Part shown: in pieces, positions 1 to 11,799 of the stretch
Numbering within the stretch: position 1 is the first letter of the stretch
Layout: each line of letters starts with the position of its first letter
Assembly (NCBI GenBank): GCA_031772625.1
Contig: CM062816.1
Span: forward strand, 636,242,352-636,306,351
Direction: 5' to 3'
DNA length: 64,000 nt
DNA from: Pinus tabuliformis
Lineage: Eukaryota > Streptophyta > Pinopsida > Pinales > Pinaceae
Position numbers and translations under genes: made by a program
The notes under the pieces: generated by a model
What the model was told of the DNA's origin: nothing
What the model saw: the letters and a program-made list of their open reading frames with translations, nothing else
Database searches by the model: none

Positions 1-220
1 CAAGATTCTTATGAGGAAACCTAGAATGATAGTAACTTCAAAGAAGAGCGAAAGAAGAAAATTGGATGTACTAGTAGAAGTGTCTGAGAAAATGCATTAG
101 AAAAGAACTCACATTTTTGGTAAGTTGCATGAGGAGATGAAATGATTTTATAGTGGGGCTATGTTGAACCTCAGAATTACCTTTCCCTTGGCATTTGTTC
201 TCACACTTTTCTCTTGATTT
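1..220. other. Left flank, no identifiable feature
   Basis: Short stretch before the first LTR. I see no gene or repeat that I can name. It ends in GATTT, which would be the left target-site duplication of the Copia element that starts next, but no right-hand partner could be found. Confidence 0.4.
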
Positions 221-1769
221 TGTTGGAATTATAACAAATATTTAGTGATGTGACACAGGAGTTGTCCTTGATGGTAACTCACACAGATTATAGATCACAG
301 TTCAGGTTCACGAAATGAAGAAAGAGAGGTATACATAGGTTCCCTACTGTCCAAGTCATGTGTGCACGCGGGTTAGTAGAATGAAATGTGCATGCAAAGT
401 ACACATGCACTTTCATGCAAAGAAAGGTGTGTACATGTTGGAAAACTATTTTTGGACCATGGTATTTGGTCCATGGTATCTTGATCGATGGTATTGATCC
501 AAGGTATCCTGTTCAAAGTGTCAACCCCACGTATTTTGTCTAAGGTGTTGCTTCTAAGTGTTTTTCGACCATGGTATTTACTAAGGCCTAAGACTATAAA
601 AAGAGAAGAAGATCATTAGGCAAAGTCACTAATGAAGAATAAGATCTAGAATATAGGTCTTTGGTTTATGGTGCATAGCTGGATTTGAATCAAGGATGAA
701 CCTAAGCACTTGATGAACGATAAGTTCCATTGATGCATCAAGATCTTAAGGTTTGAAGAGCAGTATCTTTGTGTGGTTTTGATCTTTTATAAATGGCGCA
801 TGTCATAATCTGTAAATCTAATGATCTCGGTATAACTGATGTCTAAATAGTTGTAAAGGTTAAATCATCTTTTACAGATTTGTATGTAGGTTCATTAGAG
901 TAAAGGTGCCTATAAATGCTGGTTCGACATTTCAAAAGTGCATATATGCATGTTTTCCTTGATACAAGTGTGTATGCACGCAGGTTCATCACATTGAGGT
1001 AGTGTACACCTCATAAAATATGTTTTAGCTACATTTTATTGCTATGGTAGTGTTTTGGGTTCTGGCTTGGGTTCTGGTTATTGTTACTGTATTCTGGTTA
1101 CAACATTCATAGAAGTGATTATTTGATTCAATTTTGGTTGGTGCAAAGGAGATTGATTGATGCAGATATATTTTGATGTTTGATTGATGTTATTGATGGA
1201 TCTTGTCTGAAAATTTATGAAACGTGGTCCCTGGAAGAAAAAGAGAAGGTTGTAGCCTTCTGTAGGTCAGCACCTATGTACTAGCAAACACATCAGCTAG
1301 TAGAAGAGCTAAGGGGGTTGAATCTCCCTTCTAGGTGAAGCTAGAGAACGAGAGAAGGTTGTAGCCTTCTGCAAGTAGAAGCCTACATACTGGTATACGA
1401 CTGCACTAGTACAAACATATTGTAAAAATGATTTTCTTATTAAAAGAAGATAGAGACAAATTGCAGCAGGTGGTTTTCACCCACATTGGGTTTCCACCTT
1501 ATATCTTGTGTTCTTGTGTGTGATTTTCTACTATGTTTTTACTGTACCTAGTTACTGTTTATATCATTCTGATGCACAGATTAAAGATCAACTTATGATT
1601 AATTAACTAAATTATAAGTCTGTAGGGTATTTGCTAGTTTCCTTAACTACAGTTGCATATATACTCAAGTTTCATTAATTGAGGTAGTGTATAAAAATCT
1701 GATTGTGAAATGAAATATTATTGAATTTCTAATACTGATTCACCCCCCCTCTCGTTATTATTTTCAACA
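221..1769 (+). repeat. 5' LTR of the Copia element
   Basis: Begins TGTTGGAATT and ends TTTTCAACA, the TGTTG/CAACA inverted ends usual for plant LTRs, and is followed two bases later by the primer site. It shares long blocks with the solo LTR at 32279-33781: the opening TGTTGGAATTAT, the block GTTGTCCTTGATGG, and AAATTGCAGCAGGTGG near 1451. Close to the end it has a C-run (1742-1749) that is greatly expanded in the solo copy. Degenerate copies of a TGTATGCACGCAGGTTC-type module occur near 363 and 970. Confidence 0.9.
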
Positions 1770-1771
1770 AT

Positions 1772-1783
1772 TGGTATCCGAGC
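1772..1783 (+). other. Primer binding site (initiator Met tRNA type)
   Basis: TGGTATCCGAGC, one mismatch from TGGTATCAGAGC, the complement of the plant initiator-methionine tRNA 3' end. Its position two bases after the LTR end confirms the LTR boundary and the plus orientation. Confidence 0.9.
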
Positions 1784-1829
1784 AGGTCCTTCAGAAGAAG
1801 CTTGATCACTTGAAGGAAGATCTATCATC

Positions 1830-3600
1830 ATGAGTAACTACGAAAGAGAGGTATCCATTAGAACACCAATCTTTGATGGGAAGAACTTCATCTATTGGAA
1901 GGTAAGAACCATAGCCTATCTTCAACCTCTTGGAACGGACGTTTGGGAAATTGTGGAAGGAGGATACACATTTCCATCAACAATTCCTATAGATATGTTC
2001 GGTAAAAAGCAGTATGAAAAAAATGCCAAGGTTGTCAATACTTTATTGGGGAGTCTGTCACAGTTAGAATTTGTCAAGGTTATGCATCTCAAAACTGCCA
2101 AAGAAATATGGGACAATATTGTTCTAAGCTATGAAGGAGACGATCAGGTAAAACATACAAAACTACAATCTCTCAGAATTCAATATCAAACTCTCAAAAT
2201 GCACAATGATGAAAGTATAGCTAATTACTTCTTACTTATAGATGAGATTGTTAATCGCATGAAAAACTTGGGTCAAGAGGTAAAATAAGTTACTTTAGTT
2301 GAAAAGGTTTTAAGATCCTTGTCTTCTAAGTTTGAATGAAAAGTTTCTACCATAGAAAAAAAGCAGGATATTCAGAGTATTACTATGTCACAGCTGCACA
2401 AAATACTAACTGCTTTCAAAATTAGAAAAAGGGGCCATCAGATATGAGAGAAGCCGCATTGAAAGCTTTAGGAACAGGAGAACTCAATGAATCAGGACAT
2501 ACATCAGAAGGAGAGGAAGAAGAAAACTTTGTCAAGAACCTTTAATGGTGTTCTAGAAGATTCAGAGGTAAAATACCTTTCAAATGTTTTTCTTGTGGAA
2601 GAGTTGGTCATTATGCTGCCAAATGTCCTCACAAAGATAAGCTTGATAAAGGTAAGGAATCAACAAAATGGAATAGAAAACAAAGTGTAAGTAAGAAGAG
2701 ATACTATACGCATGAAGATAGCGATGGTTTATCAAATAGTAATGAAGATGAAAATAGTAATGATTATAAACTTTTGATGGCTTTTGAAGATGATTATTTC
2801 TTGGATGATTTAGATGAAGATGGTATTTATGAAGAAATTTCTAAACTTAAAATTTGCTTAGAAAAAAAGAATATGATTATAGATACTCTGACGTTCCAAC
2901 TTGTTCAAAGGGAAAAACATAATGAGAAATTAGAATGTGAAATTGTGGGTCTAATAAAAGGTATTGAGAAAACAAAAGCTCTCGATCTCAGATTTGCTAA
3001 AGGATCAGAAAATTTACATGAAATTATCAAAGTTTCGCGTTCTCCTCTGATAAACACAGGTCTTGGATATATTGAAGAAGCATCTCAAACAGAGAAGCCG
3101 TCAACCTCCAAAAGCTATCTTGATGCAGCAAGGAGAAGTGAGCAGTTTGACAATCGTCAGCAAAGGCATAAAGCAAATCACCATGTAAATTGGGTTGAAT
3201 CTACTTCAAGAATGAACAAAAGCTACAACCAACCTTAGGTAAATCATACTCAGTCTATTTCAAGAATGAATCATCAGGACAGTAGATTCGATAATCACAA
3301 GAACTACTTTAATGGCCAATGTTTTTCATGTCATAACTTTGGACGCAAAGCTACCCAATGTGTTTCTTACAAGACCATCATGACTAGACAAGCATGAAAT
3401 CAAAGGAATGTGACTGGGATCATGAAAAGGACCTACAATAACTTTTCTCCTCTTGAAAATGAAATAGAATGCTCTATCTGTAACAACTTTGGTCATGAAG
3501 ATTCTGAATGCAGGAGCAAGTTTCGGCAAACATCTCAGAAGGAGCAAACTTCATTGGGTCCCAAAACATGGAGAAAGAAAGAACCACAAACAGAAAGATG
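1830..3600 (+). pseudogene. gag: Copia gag remnant with zinc knuckles
   Basis: Capsid-like remnant. The first readable part (about 150 codons from 1830) carries the UBN2-type gag fold seen in SIRE elements: FDGKNFIYWKVR, then KTAKEIWDN and LRIQYQTLKM. Three CCHC zinc knuckles follow: CFSCGRVGHYAAKC near 2585-2630, CFSCHNFGRKATQC near 3320-3362, and CSICNNFGHEDSEC near 3472-3515. Several knuckles spread along a long, acidic gag is typical of the SIRE lineage. A charged coiled-coil segment lies around 2774-3000. Broken. Confidence 0.85.
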
Positions 3601-4160
3601 TGGTATAGCCTTGTATGCAGAAGGACAAGAAAATCAGTGGTATATTGACAATGGATGCTTGAAACACATGACAGGTGATAAAGAAAAACTTCAGTCATAT
3701 AGTGCCTTAGAAAAGGAAAAGAAGGTCTCATTTGGAAATGACACTCTTGTTGTCATAAAAGGTAAAGGTTTTGTTCTCTTAAAAGAAAAGGTTAAAGCTG
3801 GGAATGTTATGTATGTTGATGGTCTTAATCATAACCTATTGAGTGTTAGTCAAATGTGTGATCAAGGAAATGAAGTAGTATTTCGATCAAATGGATGTGT
3901 TGTTCGTGAGCTTGATACAGGAGAAACAGTGATCGAAGGCGTAAGAACTCCAAATAATTTATAAATGCTCAAGGGAGGGAAAAGACAATGCTATCTAAGC
4001 AAAAATGATGAACACTGGCTATCACACAAAAGATTGGGGCATATAAGATTCCCTCAAATAAGGAAAGCATGCAAATTCCAAGTTGTTCGCGATCTTCTTA
4101 ACATCAGAATTCCAGAAAATACAATATGCAAATCATGTCAATTTGGTAAGAAAACCAGAG
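3601..4160 (+). pseudogene. pol: Copia protease and pre-integrase zinc region remnant
   Basis: The motif WYIDNGCLKHMTGDKE near 3640 marks the aspartic protease of Copia pol. NHNLLSVSQMCDQG near 3830 and the following HKRLGHI with CKSCQFGK (to about 4150) are the GAG-pre-integrase HHCC zinc region that precedes Copia integrase. Order and spacing match the family. Part of the same broken element. Confidence 0.85.
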
Positions 4161-5000
4161 CACATTTCCTAGAAAAGGAAGGATTAGCTAGCAAGCCTCT
4201 TGAACTTGTTCATACTAATTTATGTGGTCCTTCAAACACAAAGTCACCTCGTGGAGAAGAATACCTTATATTGTTCATTGACGATTTTTCCAGAATGTGT
4301 TGTATAGGACTTCTAAAGCACAAAGATGAAGCATCTGAGAAGCTAAAAGCCTTCAGAGCCTTGGTTGAAAATGAATCAGATCGCAAAATCAAATGCCTCA
4401 GATCTAATTAAGGAGGGAATTTACCTCAGATGAATTCCTCGAATTTTGTGAAGAGCATGGAATAAAAACGGAATTCCCTATTGCAAGGACTCCTCAGCAA
4501 AATGGAGTGGTAAAAAGGATGAATATAATTGTTCAACAAATGGCTCATGCCATGCTAGATGAGTCTGGAATTCCTGCAACCTTCTGAGGTGAAGCTACAT
4601 TTTCTGTCATCACTATTCTCGAAAAAAAAAAATGTTCGGTTAAACAACACTGAAACTCCACATGAACATTGGTATGGTAACACTTCGACTGTAAAATACT
4701 TCAAAATTTTGGAAGCAAATGTTACATCAAAAGGACTGATGAAAAATTTGGCAGGTTTGGACCTAGAGCAGATGAAGGCATTCTCCTTGGTTACTCTTCC
4801 TGAAGTAAAGGATATAAGTGTTATAATAAAAGACTTGGGAAAATTGTTGAAAGTATTGATGTTGTGGTTGATGAAGAAGACGAAAATCCAAAGCAGCTAA
4901 AAACATAAGATTATGAAGAAGATGAGGATTATCCTTCCACATCAAATCAGACTAATTCTGAAGAGGAAACCAATGAAGCACTAGAAGAATAGATAACAGT
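4161..5000 (+). pseudogene. pol: Copia integrase remnant
   Basis: Retroviral-type integrase core: ELVHTNLCGPSNTKS with YLILFIDDFSRM near 4205-4300, then a strand resembling NGV(V)KRMN near 4500. The region up to about 5000 carries an acidic linker (EDEDYPSTS-like) normal between integrase and reverse transcriptase in Copia. Broken. Confidence 0.8.
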
Positions 5001-5149
5001 AGAAGAAAAGACTCCATCCAGGTATGTTCAGAAAAAACATTGAGAGACTCAAATTTTGGGACAGAAAGAGGCGGGTGTGTAGACTAGAAGAACTATTACA
5101 GAAGCTTCAAGCTATCTACCATTGATGTCCACCATCGAATCTCAAAATG

Positions 5150-6170
5150 TACATGAAGCATGAAAAGATGAGTGTTGGGTGAAAGCCATGAAAGAAGAGC
5201 TTGAGCAAATTGAAAAGAATAATACTTGGGAATTAGTTCCTAGACCTCATGATAAGAATATCATAGGAACCAAATGGATATTCCAAAACGAGCTGAATGA
5301 AAATGGAGAAGTTATTAGAAACAAGGCCATACTTGTTCGTAAAGGGTGTGCTTAACAATAAGGTATAGATTTTGAAGAAACTTTTACACTTGTTGCTAGA
5401 CTTGAAGCCATAAGAATGTTCCTTGGTCTTTCTAGTTTTCAGAAATTCAAAGTCTACCAAATGGATGTAAAATTTGCCTTTCTTAATGGAGACTTAGAAG
5501 AAGAAGTATATATTGAGCAACCGGATGGATCCATCCTTGGAATTATATATTGAGCAACCGAATGGATCCATCCTTGGAATTGATCCAAAGCTTGTGTTCA
5601 GACTCAGAAAATATCTCTATGGTATAAAACAAGCTCCAACGGCCTGGTATTACCGTCCTGACAAATACCTCCATCAACAAGGTTTTTCAGAAGGATCAGC
5701 TGATAGCAATATATGTACAAAGATTGACAATGATAAATTGCTAATACTTGTTGTGTATGTTTATGATATCATTTTTGGTAGCAATAAACTATCCATGAGT
5801 CAAAACTTTGCTTTGGTTATATAGAAATAATTTGAAATGTCCCTGCTTGGTGAACTCACATATTTTCTTGGTTTACAAGTTCAACAAAATAAAGATGGTA
5901 TATTTCTATCACAAACCAAGTATCTTAAGCAAATTTTGAAAAAATATGGCACGAAAGATTCTAAACTAGTATGTACCCCTATGGTAAGAGGATGTAGTCT
6001 CAATTCAAATCATGAATCAACAGCAGTACATCAACCAACCAATAGATCCATGGTTGGCAGTCTGCTTTATCTAATAGGTACCCGACCAGACATCATGCAC
6101 GTAGTGGGAATAGTTGGAAGATTCCAAGCAAATCCAAAGGAATCACACCTTCAGGAAGTCAAAAGGATCT
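5150..6170 (+). pseudogene. pol: Copia reverse transcriptase remnant
   Basis: Copia RT (RVT_2). Landmarks: NTWELVPRPHDKNIIGTKW near 5221, [19 protein letters not shown] near 5457, LRKYLYGIKQAPTAWY near 5605, a VVYVYDIIFGS motif near 5750 in the place of the catalytic YVDD box, and LGELTYFLGLQVQQ near 5845. RDPN-like GSLLYLIGTRPDIMHVV follows near 6057. Broken. Confidence 0.88.
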
Positions 6171-6239
6171 TCTAATATCTTCAAGGAACTCAAAATTTTG
6201 GTTTATGGTATCCAAGGTATACAGATCTTACACTTCATG

Positions 6240-6676
6240 CATATACAGATGCAGATTGGACAAGAAGTGTGGATGATAGAAAAAGCACTAGTGGTGGTGC
6301 ATTCTATATGGGTTCCAGATTAGTATCTTGGTTCAACAAGAAACAAAGTTCAATTGCATTATCTATAGCTGAAGCAGAATATGTGGCTGCTACATCTTGC
6401 TGCACACAACTCCTTTGGATGATGCAGACATTGCAAGACATTCAGATCACATGTACTCCACCCATGTCCATTCTATGCGATAATACAAGTGCAATCAGTA
6501 TTTCAAAAAATCCAGTCACACATTCCAAGACCAAGCACATACCTATCAAATATCATTTTCTCTGTGAACAAGTGCTTGAACAAAAGGTTAAATTGGAGTA
6601 CGTTCCCTCCAAAGAATGGGTGGCTGATATATTCACCAAACCGCTGCCCAGAGAAACATTTGAATATCTCAGATAG
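6240..6676 (+). pseudogene. pol: Copia RNase H remnant
   Basis: Well preserved RNase H: DADW-like opening, DDRKSTSGGAFYMGSRLVSW, then SIALSIAEAEYVAATSC, LCDNTSAISISKNPV, HIPIKYHF and the end KPLPRETFEYLR. This is the usual last pol domain of Copia elements. The track from 6269 to 6676 reads as one uninterrupted stretch. Confidence 0.9.
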
Positions 6677-6888
6677 AAGCTGGGAGTATTTGATGCATCA
6701 TCTTGCTCTTGAAACCTATCTAGTTCAGAGAAAAGTTGTTGTACGCGAGTTTCATGAAGTGTATCCACGTACATACACTGGTTTTTGTGGATACAGTCGT
6801 GTACACGTTGGTTTGAAGAAAAACAGTGGGCCAGACTCAGGATGAAAAGAGTCTGATATGGGTCTGACAATGATCATCTAGCATAGTC

Positions 6889-6901
6889 TTAGGGGGAGCA
6901 T
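6889..6901 (+). other. Polypurine tract of the Copia element
   Basis: TTAGGGGGAGCA about 215 bases after RNase H, the plus-strand primer type seen just upstream of Copia 3' LTRs. The expected TGTTGG LTR start does not follow in the sequence shown. Confidence 0.6.
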
Positions 6902-8458
6902 ATATCTCTAATAATGCATTTTTGGCATTATCTTAGAAGACCTTGGTACAATTTCGTAGTTGTTTTTTGTTCAGGTGGTGTTAGTGTCGATATCTTCATC
7001 CCTCCGTCAGTGATCAAATTCTCTTGTTGCATTTCATGTTAGGTGTCTCACTCAATTAGTTGCATTCCATTAGGGTCATGGATCATCTAACAGTAGTGGC
7101 TTATTATACATTTTCCCTCATGTTCTTTACTTGCTGGCCCATTTTCATTCATCTAGATCATCAACAGTCATTTTTTGTCTTTAAATTTGCAAAAGTCATT
7201 TTTAGATTTTTCAGTCTCATTAGGTATAGGGTTTCATCAATAAGGTCTTCAAAATGCTCAATAATGGTCAGCAGGCACATGAGGAGGTCAAATAAAGTTT
7301 CAACAACAATAATTTCCATAATCACATGCTTAGTGATTGATTTTTTCTCAAAACCATGTTTTGAGGAAAAACAAAGTTTTTATGTTTTATGTACAGATTT
7401 GATGTAATTTCATTTTGTCCATATGTAATAACTTCAGTGGAAACCCTGGTCATCTTTCCAAGCTTCAGCAACTCCATCACCTCCAAGGAAAACAAAAAGT
7501 CAAAGCATTCATTTCATCAAAAGGACAAACTAAAGCAAACTGCCCAAAAACAAAGTTTTAAAAGCAAGTCAAAGGAAAATATTACAAAGTCAGTTTTTAT
7601 AAGTGCAAAATTAAAATTATATGTATATAAACCATTTTTCATGTTTAAAGATTTCATTTGCATCCAGAGGAGAAAGAGTGAACAAGAGAAAGGTTGTGTT
7701 GAAGCCAAAGACCAAAAATTGCAGCAACTTGGGCATTTTCAGTGTTGCAGCATATTGGGTTTGGATAGCGGTGCATTGAAAGGGCACGACACATTGGGCC
7801 ACATTCCATAGTGTAAAGTTTAAATGAGCGTGATGCATTCAAAGGGTACGGTGCACTGGGTTTGTTGCGCGGTGCAGAGGGTTACAAGCCCGATTTCACC
7901 CACAGCCTCATCCAAAACTTCAAATTAGTTAAATCCTCATTTGTTTAAGTAAGTTAACAGTTCTCCCATGACCAATGAATGAGTTATCTTGGTGCTTATG
8001 GTGATTTAATGGAAAAAAATCAAAACCCTACCTCCTTGCATTTCTTGGAAAAAATAATTGCATAGGATTTACAAATTGTATTTTCTCTTGTTGATTCCAC
8101 TCCTAGCAATTTCTCACTCCCTCACTCCTTCATTCCATCATTAATTTTCTCCCTCTCTTTACATTCTCATCTACCCACTCCATAAACCCCATATCACTAA
8201 ATTATTAATCCCAAATCCCTAAATCCCACTATCCCAAACCCTAGTTGAAAATTACCAAACCCTAATTGTTATCCCAAGAGCATAAATATTATTCCCTAAA
8301 CCCTTCTATTCCCCAAAAACCTATCAGCAACATTCCCAAAACCCCTCATACAGATTCCCTCCACAGACCCTCATACATTCTTATTTTTGGAAGAAGAAAC
8401 CTAAACATACCATAAAATCTCTTCATACTCATCTAAGAAAACTCAAACATTGGCAAAC
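6902..8458. other. Non-coding stretch, telo-box rich at its right end
   Basis: No supported gene. Open frames at 7060-7811 are low-complexity and match nothing I recognise. From about 8130 to 8450 the plus strand is C/T-rich and contains repeated AAACCCTA-type words (near 8235 and 8258, with related words near 8298), as in plant 5' leaders and promoters. This leads straight into the decayed frame starting at 8459. Confidence 0.45.
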
Positions 8459-9965
8459 ATGGAGTCACATTCTTGCTATGACAGACATGTGGAGACACTC
8501 AATGATTCCTCTAGAGAAATGCATGCACCAAAGAGACCTCACAAGGGTGGTAGACATAACCGAGAGGAGCCTACTTCACTTGCCAAGCTGCTGGCTTGTC
8601 CTCTTGCTGTCACATTCTTTCAAGACCAATCATGTTATCAATTCTGTGAGATGGTAGATAGAGTCAGGTACCATCATGAGTTGGCCAGGTTGTTTGCACT
8701 CTATCTTCATAATGGCAAGTCACTTTGGCAGGTGTGACATTCACCTTGACACCTGAGACTATTTCTCACGCAACTGGCATTCCAAATGTCCGTGAGCAGT
8801 GGAATAAAAGGCAGATGATTGATAGAGAGCATTATGAGCCTTACATCAAGGCTGATTATGAGAGACATGTCAGTAGATTTTTTTCCTTTAGGTATCTAAA
8901 GGACACATATGTGCCCTTGATGAAACTCATAATTAAAAATTTTAGCTATGAGGGTCGATTTTCTCGCCTGTATGCCTATCACATCAAATTATTGATGCAC
9001 TTCACTAGGGTGAGAATGATGAATCTCCCCTATTTTTATTTTCCAGAACATTGATAAGATGACCACCTTAGTGCATAGTAAGCCTCCTCAGTAGCAGTGT
9101 AACAACATATATCATTTTGCACTAATCAAAATTGTGGTCTTGCATCAGATGGGTTTTCTAAACATCTCATGAGACAATTTCATTTCACGTGAGGTCTTTA
9201 CAGGTCCTCAAGTACCCCCCAATAGTTTTTCATGAAGTAGGAGGGCCTTCACATCAGCAAGAGATTCACGAGACACAAATCACTAGTGTGCCTGTGTTTG
9301 TCACCTACCAAAAGGGCACTAGAATGTTATTTGCAACAACAAAACGAGTACTATCTCCACCCGAGGTGGAAGGGGTCTCATTTCCTCCATCACCAAAGCA
9401 GGTACAGGACAAGGGCAAGAAGCCATTATATGATGATGGGCCTTCAAGAGGATAGGAGATAGATTTCATCCTCATTCAGGATGAGGACACTGGTTTGGGC
9501 TCATAAAGCTCAAAACTTAAAGAGATCATTCAACAACAGCAAGATGACATTCAACATTTGTCTCTGAACCTGAAAAAAGCTCAGTGGATCATTAATTAGT
9601 TGGAGTAGAGGAATAAGTAGCTAGAAGATCAGAAAACCATCATGGAGCTCCAAAACATAAGGGCAAACCGGTAAGCTGCCAAGAGGAAGAAAATCAAATT
9701 GACCACACTTGAGCAAGAAATTCAAGCTGATCCTGAATCTTGGCTTGGGAGGACAAACATGCACCTAGAAAAGATGTTGGAGAAGGCCAACAATGAGAAA
9801 AACATGTTGAGGAACATGGCATACCACTACTGAGCAAAAAACATGGTGTGCAAAGCAAGAATCAATAATTTGAAGGCCAAATTGAAGAAAGCCATGAGGA
9901 AGAGAAGGGAGACAAATAGACTCTAGATCTTGGTTGAGGCTTCCTTAGCCCAAGAAAACACTTAA
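8459..9965 (+). pseudogene. Decayed transposon-protein-like frame with coiled-coil tail
   Basis: Retroelement-associated frame, broken. The first ATG is at 8459 (MESHSCYDRH); the in-frame TTG upstream at 8450 is less plausible. About 200 codons resemble the putative plant transposon protein domain: VTFTLTPETISHATGIPNV near 8728, then LIIKNFSYEGRFSRLYAYH near 8925. A highly charged, glutamine- and lysine-rich tail (9480-9960) looks like coiled coil. The same architecture recurs at 18760-21500, and both lie directly upstream of a Gypsy-type LTR. Such frames are known in the 3' part of some plant Gypsy elements. Function unknown. It could alternatively be a captured host gene. Confidence 0.5.
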
Positions 9966-11453
9966 TGAAGGACACTCAGCCGAAATATCAAGAAATTTGG
10001 CACACTTCTTTGCAATTTTGAAAATTTTGGCCTAAAAAACAGGTTTTTCTGCCTGATGCGCTGTGCCACCTAGCGCACGCTTTTGCTAGGGACCTTCTTC
10101 TGATTAAAACTCAGCATTTTTGGAATTTTCATGGAAAAATATGAATGCACACAAATGGCCAAGAAATTTTGACAGGTCTTGAGCTTCCAAAAGGGTCAAA
10201 AACACCTCAAAAATGACCTTTCTACCCCTTTTTGGAAGCACATGAAGCAATGATGGGAGAACTCAGTTTTGGAGGCGAAAATGGAGGCAAAATTTAGAAA
10301 TTCCACCTGTTTCGGAAAGTAGACAGGCCAACCTTTCCAGCAAGACCACTTGGAGAATTTTTGGTGCACAGGAAGGCCTCCAAAATCAGCTACAAAAATG
10401 TTTTATGCATAGGGAATCCAGCGCAGCGCATAGGAGGAAATTTGCTCATTTTGGCCAAAAAACTCTGCTTTTCACCTAGTTTCTTCCAGAGTTTGACTTT
10501 TCTCTCTTTAATAGTCAAAATCATGATGTAATTTAATGTGACTTGATGGATTTTTATGTAATTATTCTAAATTTTCACTCATAGAGGTAGATTCATCCAT
10601 GAAAAGGTAGTTTGCAACTGAATGAATCAGTTCCCTAGTTTCTAGAGGCAAGTTGTTCCACTGCCTACTTTTTAGTTCTCAGTTTAGACTTTGTTGGAAT
10701 AGCTCCTAAACTTATGAGGTCGACCCCTAAAGGATAGGATGAGTTGTTTATTGCCTATGTCTACTTATTTTCCAGTCATTAGCAAGGGTTGGACGTTTGG
10801 GAAAGCTTGGAGCTTTATTGTATTTTCATTTCAGCAGTTTGGCAAAGGAATAAACCAAAGTTTGCAGCACTTTATGGGATTCTTGTGGCAACTTGATTTG
10901 GTATTGTGTTGCCTTCTATAATTTTAAGTTTACATGTGTTTTAGGTATGCCATCATCTCTCTTTGCTTCATCTTAACTAAATAAAACAAGGGTAAAGGTA
11001 GAATTCATCGATTTGTAGTGCTCTACCTAGGGATTGTTTAGTTATTTATGTTTTCAACTGTTTGAAGAGGATCCCTGATACTTTCATGCCCTCTTCAACT
11101 CCTCACCAGTCAAAAAGCTCTCCATATCACTCAAATTGAAGTACCAAACCATTTGCTTACCTTGCCCATAGAGATCTCTACAAAACTGAGCCTCATTCCC
11201 CAGACCCAAATATGCCCTTCACATTTGAGCCAACAAAGTATCATCAAATTCAATCAAAATATTCTGAACACATACCTAGCCTAAAATTAGTCTTCATATC
11301 AGTCATCTCAAGCTTTATTGACCATATTTTCCTAAGATTGACAAGGAGAGAGCCCTCTCCTGACCTGGTAGGGTTAGCTACCAGGTTAAGCGTGGTTTGA
11401 TGTTACCCTAGACCTGCCTCTCTTAGCCTGAGCTAGATTTAGGCACTAACATA
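9966..11453 (+). repeat. Probable Gypsy LTR region, 5' boundary unresolved
   Basis: Non-coding, ending just before an Asp-type primer site at 11455, so its right end (CACTAACATA) should be an LTR end. A TGTTGGAATAG near 10690 is one possible LTR start (about 760 bp); TGAAGGACAC at 9966 is another. No second copy was found in the window to settle it. Open frames at 10739 and 11212 inside it are not supported as genes. Confidence 0.4.
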
Positions 11454-11454
11454 A

Positions 11455-11472
11455 TGGTGACCATACTGGGGA
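11455..11472 (+). other. Degraded primer binding site, Asp tRNA type
   Basis: TGGTGACCATACTGGGGA matches the plant Gypsy Asp-tRNA primer site TGGCGCCGTTGCCGGGGA at 12 of 18 positions by eye, and several of the differences are transitions. It sits immediately before a Gypsy gag region, as expected for a 5' end. Confidence 0.5.
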
Positions 11473-11799
11473 GGAAAGTTTATTATCATTGTTTTGCTTT
11501 GTAGACTATAGACGGAGCCTGAAGCTAGCTAGGTGCCTTTGAAACACTCTTGTTTTTCATTAGCGAAAGTAGATGAATGCTACTTCAGTCAATCTCTGGT
11601 CTAGTTTATACACTGGACATCTGATCTAAATGATTACCCCAGTATCCTTAAGAAATTCTAGATATTGGATGATGAGTTTAGAATTTGATAGGCTGAACAA
11701 GTTGATTTTGTCCATTTGATTTTTGGGATTAATTCAACACACTGGCTTCCAGATGATACACCAGAGCCAATCCTGATCCAGATCCTCCTCTTGTGTATG

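Larger units (their letters stand above)
221..6901 (+). mobile_element. Fossil Copia LTR retrotransposon, SIRE-like
   Basis: Old Copia-type element on the plus strand. Seen directly: a 5' LTR, an initiator-Met primer site, gag with zinc knuckles, protease, integrase, reverse transcriptase and RNase H in Copia order (integrase before RT), then a G-rich polypurine tract. The long LTR (about 1.55 kb), the gag flavour (KVMHLKTAKEIWDNI, then YEGDDQVKHTKLQ) and the RNase H end (KPLPRETFEYLR) fit the SIRE/Maximus lineage; this lineage call is from memory of the family. No matching 3' LTR was recognised in the window. The element is clearly broken, with on the order of ten or more breaks, and cannot be autonomous. 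A solo LTR of the same family lies at 32279-33781. Confidence 0.9.

Noticed and set aside
7060-7811. Frames of 115 and 140 codons after the Copia element
   Set aside because: Low-complexity, Ser/Phe/Lys-rich, no motif, overlapping frames on both strands; more likely chance in untranslated element sequence.
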